64,000 nt of DNA. Source: UM-FILTER-40-17 sp032251335. Lineage in GTDB: Bacteria; Bacteroidota; Bacteroidia; Flavobacteriales; Flavobacteriaceae. Below the pieces are notes generated by a model, which was given only the letters and a program-made list of their open reading frames with translations, was not told the DNA's origin and did no database searches. Made by a program: the position numbers and the translations under genes. Shown piece by piece: positions 33,561 through 41,076 of this stretch (its first letter is position 1; the number at the start of each line of letters is the position of its first letter). The stretch spans positions 88,458 through 152,457 of the forward strand of contig JAVVDW010000005.1 of NCBI GenBank assembly GCA_032251335.1. Reading direction: 5' to 3'.

Positions 33561-34814
33561 TTAAAATTTATACTGCAACGAAAGGGTTATTTCAAATTCG
33601 TTTTGTGTACGGTTTCTAAGAAATTCCTGATTGTTGTAATTGAAGTTTACACCAAAAAAGTATTTTTGGGCGAATATTTTATTGTAGCCTGCGCCAATTC
33701 TATAAGAATCTAAGGAAACGCGCTGTCCGAAAAGCCCGAGTGCGATAGGGTCTTCAGGCTGCGTACCAAATCCCATAGCAACAGAATAATAATCAAAACG
33801 CGTGCCCGTGTACAAGCGACCGGTGAGGGTAAAAGTCGGGTAATATTGGCCACTACTTGTGTTCATGATGTGGCGTAAATTGATCCAATAAGGACCAAAA
33901 TACTTGCCGATTCCGCCCACATAGCCCACAAAATCTTCATCGGGCACTTTGGTGTAGCGAATGCCTAGCTCGGTTTCCCAACCTTTGTTGAAATTTTGAT
34001 AGTACGAATAGCCCAAACGCCATTTTTGGAAAATGATATCGTCACTATATGCCGCGCCTACATAAGAATAACTTTTTTTACCGGTGAAGAAATAGGATTC
34101 TAATTCATATTGAACACCATCGAGTACAGAGGAGCCGGAAGAAAACCTGTTGGCGTAACTGAAGCGACCGATGAGCGAGCCCCAACTGCGTTCCCTAACG
34201 TATTGAATACTGCCCAAATGCCAAGGTCCTACGTTGTCTCTGTCAATGGCAGTGAGTGAATAAAAAACACCCAACCGATCGTTTTTGTTTTTCAGCTCCA
34301 AGTAATACAAGCGTTGTTGTACCTCTGAGTCCGCTTTGATATCCGGTGAAAGACTTTGCAGGTAGGCATATTCTCCTGCATCATCGGATTGTAATTGATA
34401 AACCGAGCGTTTCTTGAGATAGAAATCTCTTTCCTGCGGATATTGGGTGATAGCCTGATCTATGGTTTTGTGTGCCTCATCATATTGTTTATCTGCCACT
34501 TGCATGTTAAACAGATAGATAAAAGCATCCTTGTAAACGGGATTTCTCTCAATTACATATTTGTAATAATAGGCGGCACTGTCTTTTTGTTGGGTCATTT
34601 CAAAACCTCGACCCAAAAAGAGATGAAAATCCAAATAATCAGGAGCAATCTTTATGCCCAAGCGAGCTTTTTGTATGGCGGATTGGTATGACTCTTGTTT
34701 AATGTCATCTATCACTTTCAGCAGCAAACTATCGCTGTTTATCTTTTGGGCTGTTAAGGTTTGTATGGCGAATAAAGCCATAAAAGAAACTCTTAAAAAA
34801 AAATTTTGGAACAT
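33561..34814 (-). CDS. YaiO-family outer-membrane beta-barrel with N-terminal TPR region
   Basis: This 417-residue protein has a signal peptide (to about residue 22) and a short TPR-like region (about 25-155; YLDFHLFLGRGFEMTQQKDSAAYYYKYV). A C-terminal barrel of the YaiO type follows, ending TLSLQYKF with an aromatic terminus. It is the last gene of a three-gene minus-strand unit (HEAT protein, GT2 synthase, YaiO) and starts 3 nt after the GT2 stop. By analogy with PgaA-like systems the TPR-barrel could export the glycan made by the GT2 enzyme; this is inference. Its stop abuts the GH97 stop. Confidence 0.85.
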   Translation of the reverse strand: MFQNFFLRVSFMALFAIQTLTAQKINSDSLLLKVIDDIKQESYQSAIQKARLGIKIAPDYLDFHLFLGRGFEMTQQKDSAAYYYKYVIERNPVYKDAFIYLFNMQVADKQYDEAHKTIDQAITQYPQERDFYLKKRSVYQLQSDDAGEYAYLQSLSPDIKADSEVQQRLYYLELKNKNDRLGVFYSLTAIDRDNVGPWHLGSIQYVRERSWGSLIGRFSYANRFSSGSSVLDGVQYELESYFFTGKKSYSYVGAAYSDDIIFQKWRLGYSYYQNFNKGWETELGIRYTKVPDEDFVGYVGGIGKYFGPYWINLRHIMNTSSGQYYPTFTLTGRLYTGTRFDYYSVAMGFGTQPEDPIALGLFGQRVSLDSYRIGAGYNKIFAQKYFFGVNFNYNNQEFLRNRTQNEFEITLSLQYKF

Positions 34815-34817
34815 GGC

Positions 34818-36257
34818 TTAAGCTTCTACTTTTTCTAGTTCAACAGTGTGTCCTTGTCGTTTAAGGGTTCCCCACTTTTGTTTGTTGTTTACGATAAAAT
34901 TAAAATACCCTTTCAAATATGAATACGTATTTATGGGATGAAAGAAGATGGGCTCCACCATGGAAATCAATATAAGCGAGCCTATTTCTTTAAGATTAGC
35001 ATAATTCTTATAGAGCAATTCGTCAAAGAATATGGCAATCATGGTAACAGTCAGGTAGAACAAATAGACGAACAAAGTGATGTTGAGTAGGAATACAAAA
35101 TCTACATTCAAAAAGAATATCCCCAGTAATAATACAATTAACCCCAACAACTCTACTATAGGCACCAAAAATTCGAATAGCAAGAAGTAGGGTAGAATCA
35201 TAAAACCGGTTCTGCCGTATTTGGGATTAAACAACATCCCCTTGTGCATAGCCAGCGTCTGTATAAGACCTCTGCCCCATCTAGACCGTTGTTTGATTAA
35301 ATCTTTGGCATTTCCGGGAACTTCTGTCCAGCACAAAGATTCGGGAATGTATTTTATTTCAAACTTTTGTTTCTTGTTGTACATAAGCTTGCGCATACGC
35401 GTTATAAGCTCCATGTCTTCTCCTAGTGATTTATGCCAATAACCGCCGGCTTCTATGACGGTTTTCTTGTCAAACATCCCCAATCCGCCCGAAACGAGCA
35501 GCAATCCATTGAGCTGTGTCCACGCCATGCGGCCAAACATAAAAGACCTGATGTATTCCAACTCTTGAAACCGGGGGAACATTTTGGTAGGAAAATGCAC
35601 CTTAGCCAAAAAACCTTCATCAACTTCGCAGGAGTTTGCAATTCTGATGCCGGCTCCGGATGCAATGACTTTGCCTTCACTTTCTATAAAGGGCTTGGCC
35701 AGTTTTATAATGGTATCTTTTTTCAAAATACAATCTACATCTGTGCACAAAAAAAGTGAGAACCTAGATGAATTAATGCCAGCGTTGGAAGCATCGGCCT
35801 TACTGCCTCCGTTTTCTTTGTCAACTACCAATAGATGGCTGTAAAGCGGATTGGTAGATTTATAATGCCCGCGAACGGGTTTTGTTTTGATATGTTCTTT
35901 GTAATAGAAATCAATTTTTGTGAGTTCAAATTCGTTGATGAGCTTCTCTAAGGTTTTATCGGTACTTCCGTCATTGATTATAATCACTTCAAAATTGGGG
36001 TAATTAAGCGACAAAAGCGACTTCACATTAAAGATGATGTTGGCTTCTTCATTAAAAGCAGGTGCTACGACAGAAACACCAGGCAGGTAAGTAGAATTTA
36101 CCAAAACCTCTTCTCTGATAAAATTCTTGGCGTTAACATGTTTTTTTATGGCATAAAAAGACAACAAGGTCAGCATGACATAAATCACAATGTATGAGCC
36201 AGAAAATATGGCGATGAAAAATTCAAAGCCTCTGACAAAATCCTCCAGAAAGTCCAT
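34818..36257 (-). CDS. Processive membrane glycosyltransferase, GT2 (PgaC/BcsA-like)
   Basis: This 479-residue polysaccharide synthase has a membrane helix near residues 15-40 and a cytoplasmic GT2 domain with PAFNEEANI, INDGSTDKT, the DxD motif CTDVDCIL, GEDMELITRM and QRSRWGRG (QxxRW). Three to four membrane helices follow near 345-430. The full motif set identifies a processive enzyme such as poly-beta-1,6-GlcNAc, hyaluronan or cellulose synthase. The sugar cannot be told from sequence. It lies between a membrane HEAT protein (10 nt) and YaiO (3 nt). Confidence 0.92.
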   Translation of the reverse strand: MDFLEDFVRGFEFFIAIFSGSYIVIYVMLTLLSFYAIKKHVNAKNFIREEVLVNSTYLPGVSVVAPAFNEEANIIFNVKSLLSLNYPNFEVIIINDGSTDKTLEKLINEFELTKIDFYYKEHIKTKPVRGHYKSTNPLYSHLLVVDKENGGSKADASNAGINSSRFSLFLCTDVDCILKKDTIIKLAKPFIESEGKVIASGAGIRIANSCEVDEGFLAKVHFPTKMFPRFQELEYIRSFMFGRMAWTQLNGLLLVSGGLGMFDKKTVIEAGGYWHKSLGEDMELITRMRKLMYNKKQKFEIKYIPESLCWTEVPGNAKDLIKQRSRWGRGLIQTLAMHKGMLFNPKYGRTGFMILPYFLLFEFLVPIVELLGLIVLLLGIFFLNVDFVFLLNITLFVYLFYLTVTMIAIFFDELLYKNYANLKEIGSLILISMVEPIFFHPINTYSYLKGYFNFIVNNKQKWGTLKRQGHTVELEKVEA

Positions 36258-36267
36258 GAGTTGTATG

Positions 36268-37332
36268 TTAGGAAGTAAGATTAGCTACATGCCTTCGAAT
36301 AAGGTCAATATCCTTATCTTCAGCAAAGTTAGCAATAAAATAGTCACTGTCTAAAATATTTAAACAAGAAACAACTTTTATTTTCTCATCTGAATCTATA
36401 AAATGATTTTGATGCAACAACATATCCAGAAAGTTAATAGATGCTGTAGATCCAATTTCAGACAAGGCATCCAAAATGGCTAATTTGTTAAGCTTGTCTT
36501 CGCGGTCATATAAATCAATCAATGAATCTTCTGCATTGGAGATAGAAAGTTTCTTTATTGCCAAAATAGCCTCGTATCTTATAGTTCGCGAAGGGCTATT
36601 CAACAGTTTGATGATTTCACCGGCATTTTGGTTGTGGTTATAAAAACCCATTAATTTGAGTCCAATACGAACGATTGACTCATTCGAAGATAAAATCCAC
36701 TTATCAATGTTTGAAGGTAATGAGAATTTCTTAGATTGAATCAAATCGACAATTTTGAGTTCGTCCACCAATCCTATCTTTTTGTTGTAATCTGCTAAAA
36801 ACTCTATGTTTTCACTCGTCAAGGACAAGAAAGAAACAAAGGCGTCTGAACGAAGCTTTTCGTTTGAATGATACAGATAAGGCCGAATCAATTCTATACC
36901 TTTCGTGTAATTAAATACTTGAAAATGATATATACCAAGTGATTTATGATGCCAACGCGAATCTTTAATGCAGCTTTCACTAAGCTTGTTTAGGTGTAAA
37001 TCTTCATAAATCTTGTTCAGCATTTCTTTTTTACCACCTTTCAGGTTGAGTTGGTAATGAATCAGCGTATCCAATAAAATTTCTTTAACAAATTTCTTTT
37101 TGAAAGGCAACTCTCTTTTAATTTCATCTAAAATTTGTTCGTACCCATCCGGAGACTTGACAAAAAGCAAGTTTGTAATAAATTCAGACGCGCGCATTTT
37201 GATTTCTTCAACACGCAACTTATTTTCTTCATAAACATACCTATTGAGGAGCACAACGGCTACAAAAATCATGAAGGCTACAGCAGTAATAGGAATAAGG
37301 TATTGTACTAGCATATCTTTAACGAATTCCAT
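36268..37332 (-). CDS. Membrane-anchored HEAT-repeat protein
   Basis: This 354-residue protein has one N-terminal membrane helix (about residues 10-32, YLIPITAVAFMIFVAVVLL) followed by a charged segment and HEAT-like helical repeats. The clearest are GEIIKLLNSPSRTIRYEAILAIKKLS and SLIDLYDREDKLNKLAILDALSEIGS. No catalytic site is seen. It is the first gene of the HEAT-GT2-YaiO unit and could scaffold or regulate the synthase on its cytoplasmic side; that is inference. An upstream spacer of about 250 nt contains no strict TAnnTTTG box on the minus strand that I could find. Confidence 0.85.
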   Translation of the reverse strand: MEFVKDMLVQYLIPITAVAFMIFVAVVLLNRYVYEENKLRVEEIKMRASEFITNLLFVKSPDGYEQILDEIKRELPFKKKFVKEILLDTLIHYQLNLKGGKKEMLNKIYEDLHLNKLSESCIKDSRWHHKSLGIYHFQVFNYTKGIELIRPYLYHSNEKLRSDAFVSFLSLTSENIEFLADYNKKIGLVDELKIVDLIQSKKFSLPSNIDKWILSSNESIVRIGLKLMGFYNHNQNAGEIIKLLNSPSRTIRYEAILAIKKLSISNAEDSLIDLYDREDKLNKLAILDALSEIGSTASINFLDMLLHQNHFIDSDEKIKVVSCLNILDSDYFIANFAEDKDIDLIRRHVANLTS

Positions 37333-37581
37333 TTGAGTTAGAGTTTAGAATTAAAGGCAATAGGTGTCAGCAAAGAGGTAAAAAATGGGGAATTCAATAC
37401 ACAAATTTATACACTTGTGCATGAACGAGATACACAAACACACCTTTATTCGATTAAATGTTAAAAAAATACGATGTATGGCACAAAGTCAACTTTTGGC
37501 GGTGCTTAAAACATCCATCTAAACTGCTGAATAGTAAAAAACAATTAAATACCCAGATGCAAAATACTGTATATAAACAAT

Positions 37582-38565
37582 TTACCACTTTTTGAGACCC
37601 AAGAGTTTTTCCCCAAGTTCAGATAATACTGCTGTTTTGTATTGGGTTTGTTCCCAATTTCTCGGATCTCCCGGAAAGGCATAACCAGAAGGGGCTATAC
37701 GGTCTTTCCAAGATTGAATTCGCCAATTTCTGAGTGTTTCGTTGTCCTCCTCAGCCGGCATCATGGAAATATATTGGGCTATGCGGACCTTGTCTTTGGA
37801 AATGTTTGGACGAATACCATGAGGCAGCAGGCTGTTAAAAATTAACAAATCACCTGCTTCCAACTTCACTTTTACCAAGTGTTTTTCCAAACCAGTTGTA
37901 TCGGGCTGAAAATGGTTTCTGTCCTCAGCTTGGGTAAGTTTCCAAGTTTCGTAATTTCTGTACAACCAAGGAATACACTGAAAACCTCCCATATCCTCAT
38001 CCATTTGATCGGCCAACGCCAAAACCCCTTGTACGTTTTGTGGTTTGGTTTCCGGGTCGTAGTCCCAGTGTATAAACCCTTTGTATTCAAAACCCGGCCT
38101 TATAGGAAAATTCAAATTGGCCCGGTCTATGGTAACCCATAATTTTTCGGTGCCCCATACATCACAAAACGCATCATAAACACGTTGCGCCTGCCGGTTT
38201 TCCCACAAGTATTGATGGTTATACACCTCAACCATACCAGTGCCAATCAACTCCTTCATCTGCATCTCTGCCCGCATAGGCGTGTACCAGGTTTCGGGTT
38301 TGTCCGGGTCTTTTTCTTCAAATTCCCAAAGAAAACGAGCGGTCTTTTCAGCTTGTTCTTTACTTATGGCTTTCTTTACAATTACATAGCCATTCTCTAT
38401 CCAAAATTGCCAGTCTGCTTCTGACAACACCCGAGTCGGTTCGGAATTGGTCCGTTTGTTAAGACCGATTTTACTGCTGGTTGCTGTGGAAGGATTTCCA
38501 GGTTTGTCTTCGTGGTTTTTGTTCGGACTTTTTGACCCGTAGGCATTTGATTCATGGGTTTGCAT
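37582..38565 (-). CDS. Phytanoyl-CoA dioxygenase (PhyH) family protein
   Basis: This 327-residue Fe(II)/2-oxoglutarate-dependent oxygenase has metal-binding HxD in GFIHWDYDPE (about residues 161-170), a distal His in SLLPHGIRPNISKD and the 2-oxoglutarate-binding Arg in VRIAQYISMM. The first 45 residues are a hydrophilic, low-complexity extension (SNAYGSKSPNKNHED) and the true start may be internal, but no better ATG is evident. It is divergent from an AraC regulator, which may control it. The substrate is unknown; PhyH enzymes hydroxylate diverse small molecules. Confidence 0.88.
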   Translation of the reverse strand: MQTHESNAYGSKSPNKNHEDKPGNPSTATSSKIGLNKRTNSEPTRVLSEADWQFWIENGYVIVKKAISKEQAEKTARFLWEFEEKDPDKPETWYTPMRAEMQMKELIGTGMVEVYNHQYLWENRQAQRVYDAFCDVWGTEKLWVTIDRANLNFPIRPGFEYKGFIHWDYDPETKPQNVQGVLALADQMDEDMGGFQCIPWLYRNYETWKLTQAEDRNHFQPDTTGLEKHLVKVKLEAGDLLIFNSLLPHGIRPNISKDKVRIAQYISMMPAEEDNETLRNWRIQSWKDRIAPSGYAFPGDPRNWEQTQYKTAVLSELGEKLLGLKKW

Positions 38566-38726
38566 ATCGATTACATTTTAGGTTCTACATCTAAATTAGG
38601 GTTAATACTTCAAAATTAAAGACTTAGAACAAAATTATTTTGCATGATTATATCAAAAATTTGCATTATTTTACCCTTTTTTAATATTTTTAGATTTTAA
38701 ATAGACAATATTGTTATCTTCAATGC

Positions 38727-39566
38727 ATGAAACCACAACTCGAACAGATTAGTCCCCCTGCGGATTGTTCATTCAGAATTATGGTCAATCCGAACCTGAG
38801 TGATTTGTTTTATTGGCATTTTCATCCGGAAATTGAACTCGTCTATATCTATGGCGTAGATGGAAAACGACATGTAGGCAAACACTTGTCCAATTTTAAA
38901 AACAGTGATTTGGTCTTAATTGGTTCCTACATGCCGCACTTAAACTTTGATTACGGCATCAAAAAGCCCTATCAAAAAAGGGTTATTCATTTTCGCCCCG
39001 ATTTTATGGAACTCGCACCGGGTCAGTTGCCGGAGTTTAAAACCATCGCCAAACTGTTTGAAAATGCAAAATACGGATTGGCTTTTGGCGAAAAAACCAA
39101 ACTAAGTATTCACAACATGCTTGTGGAACTGCATCAGCAGAAGGGATTCAAGCAATTTACCAACTTATTAAAAATACTGAACAAACTCGCTTCGGCTACA
39201 GACATTCAACTCCTACACACATCGCCATACATCAATCATTACCGAAAAAAAGACCAAGATAGGCTGTCAAAAGTTTACGCATTTATAGAAAATGAATTTC
39301 ACCGAAAAATAGAAATTAGCGAAGTTGCCGCTTTGAGTTATTTTACGGAAGCTTCATTTTGTCGCTATTTTAAAAAAATGACCAAACTTACTTTTGTTGC
39401 CTTTCTCAATCAATTTCGCATAGAAAAAGCCAAAAAAATGTTGATGCAACAGAAAAGTATTTCTGAAACGGCTTGCGGTTGCGGTTTTGAGAGCGTGTCA
39501 TATTTTAACCGTACTTTTAAGCATATCACCGGGCAAAATCCTTCCGAATTTAAGGCCCAGTTTTAA
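38727..39566 (+). CDS. AraC-family transcriptional regulator with cupin-type sensor
   Basis: This 279-residue regulator has an N-terminal cupin-like domain (FYWHFHPEIELVYI, LVLIGSYMPHLNFD) for ligand binding. The C-terminal AraC HTH domain (about 185-279; KIEISEVAALSYFTEASFCRYFKKMTKLTF and ISETACGCGFESVSYFNRTFKHITGQNPSEF) includes two helix-turn-helix motifs. It is divergent from the PhyH oxygenase across 161 nt, suggesting it activates that gene in response to a small molecule. The ligand is unknown. Confidence 0.92.
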   Translation: MKPQLEQISPPADCSFRIMVNPNLSDLFYWHFHPEIELVYIYGVDGKRHVGKHLSNFKNSDLVLIGSYMPHLNFDYGIKKPYQKRVIHFRPDFMELAPGQLPEFKTIAKLFENAKYGLAFGEKTKLSIHNMLVELHQQKGFKQFTNLLKILNKLASATDIQLLHTSPYINHYRKKDQDRLSKVYAFIENEFHRKIEISEVAALSYFTEASFCRYFKKMTKLTFVAFLNQFRIEKAKKMLMQQKSISETACGCGFESVSYFNRTFKHITGQNPSEFKAQF

Positions 39567-39681
39567 AAAAATATATTCTAACAGCTGGGTCATAAAATCA
39601 ATAAACCAAAATCATTGCCTTTGGGACAATCCTAATTTCAAGATTTTATTTTATTTTCTTTTCATCGCGTGAGATAGTTTG

Positions 39682-39689
39682 TAACTTTG
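39682..39689 (+). promoter_or_regulatory. mtaB promoter -7 box (TAACTTTG)
   Basis: TAACTTTG followed by C matches TAnnTTTG and lies 25 nt before the GTG start at 39715. No convincing -33 box was found. Confidence 0.55.
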
Positions 39690-39714
39690 CCCGCCGGATA
39701 AAACATCTAATGCA

Positions 39715-41076
39715 GTGCATATTAAACCAAAAAAAGTTGCTTTCTACACCCTGGGTTGCAAACTAAATTTCTCCGAAACCTCAACAATCTCCAGAGATTT
39801 TGAAGCCGAAGGGTACCAAAAAGTTGGTTTTGATGATGTGGCGGACATTTATGTGATAAATACCTGCTCTGTTACCGAAAATGCCGACAAACAATTTAAA
39901 ACAATCGTGAGAAAAGCACAACAGCTGAACCCCAAGGCTTTTGTGGCTGCGGTGGGCTGTTATGCGCAACTCAAACCCGAAGAACTCGCTGCTGTGGACG
40001 GTGTCGATTTGGTTTTGGGTGCTACAGAAAAATTTAAACTCACACACTACCTCAACGATCTATCCAAAAACGAGCAAGCTCAAATTCACGCTTGTGAGAT
40101 AGACGATGCTGATTTCTACGTTGGTTCCTATGCTATAGGCGATAGAACAAGGGCATTTTTAAAAGTACAAGACGGTTGCGACTACAAGTGTACCTACTGC
40201 ACCATTCCTTTGGCCAGAGGCATTTCGCGCAGCGATACTTTGCAAAACGTTTTGAAAAATGCTGCCGAAATATCAGCACAAAATATTCAAGAAATCGTTC
40301 TTACAGGTGTCAATATTGGCGACTATGGCAAGGGAGAATTTGGCAACAAAAAGCACGAGCACACTTTCTTAGACTTGGTAAAAGCGCTGGATAATGTGCC
40401 CGGCATCAGTCGGCTGCGCATTTCTTCTATAGAGCCTAATTTGCTCAAAGACGAAACCATAGAATTTGTAAGTCAGTCTAATTGTTTTGTGCCTCACTTC
40501 CATCTTCCGCTGCAAAGCGGATCTAACGAAATACTCAAACAAATGCGCAGACGCTATTTGAAAGAACTTTATGCAGAGCGCGTAGAAAAAATTAAAACGG
40601 TCATGCCGGACGCATGTATTGGAGTCGATGTAATTGTGGGTTTCCCGGGAGAAACAGACACACATTTTCTTGAGACCTACCATTTTTTAAACGAGCTAGA
40701 CATCTCCTATTTGCATGTTTTTACCTACTCCGAGCGAGACAACACACCGGCTGCGCTGATGGAAAACCCTGTTGACAAAGGCATAAGGCACAAACGCAGC
40801 AAAATGCTTCGAGGGCTGTCGGTTAAAAAGAGACGTGCGTTTTACGAAAATCAATTGGGCAAAGTGAAAACCGTACTTTTTGAAAGTGAAAACAAAGCAG
40901 GATACATTCATGGATTTACAGAGAACTACGTAAAGGTAAAAACGCCTTGGCATCCGCAATTGGTCAATACCACGCATCAAATCAGGCTCTCACATATAGA
41001 TGCAGACGGTTTGGTCAGGTTTGAATGGATGTATCAACCCGATTTTCTGTCAGTTTTAAAACCTGAATTTCAATAA
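39715..41076 (+). CDS. mtaB: tRNA (N6-threonylcarbamoyladenosine(37)-C2)-methylthiotransferase
   Basis: This 453-residue radical-SAM methylthiotransferase converts t6A37 to ms2t6A in tRNAs that read ANN codons. The N-terminal cluster cysteines are C15, C51 and C82; the radical-SAM CxxxCxxC is C155-C159-C162 (DGCDYKCTYCTIPLARG); a C-terminal TRAM domain follows. The opening YTLGCKLNFSETSTI fits MtaB rather than MiaB or RimO. The start is GTG 39715, because the ATG at 39710 is out of frame. Its 3' end overlaps the convergent E1 gene by 7 nt. Confidence 0.93.
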   Translation: MHIKPKKVAFYTLGCKLNFSETSTISRDFEAEGYQKVGFDDVADIYVINTCSVTENADKQFKTIVRKAQQLNPKAFVAAVGCYAQLKPEELAAVDGVDLVLGATEKFKLTHYLNDLSKNEQAQIHACEIDDADFYVGSYAIGDRTRAFLKVQDGCDYKCTYCTIPLARGISRSDTLQNVLKNAAEISAQNIQEIVLTGVNIGDYGKGEFGNKKHEHTFLDLVKALDNVPGISRLRISSIEPNLLKDETIEFVSQSNCFVPHFHLPLQSGSNEILKQMRRRYLKELYAERVEKIKTVMPDACIGVDVIVGFPGETDTHFLETYHFLNELDISYLHVFTYSERDNTPAALMENPVDKGIRHKRSKMLRGLSVKKRRAFYENQLGKVKTVLFESENKAGYIHGFTENYVKVKTPWHPQLVNTTHQIRLSHIDADGLVRFEWMYQPDFLSVLKPEFQ

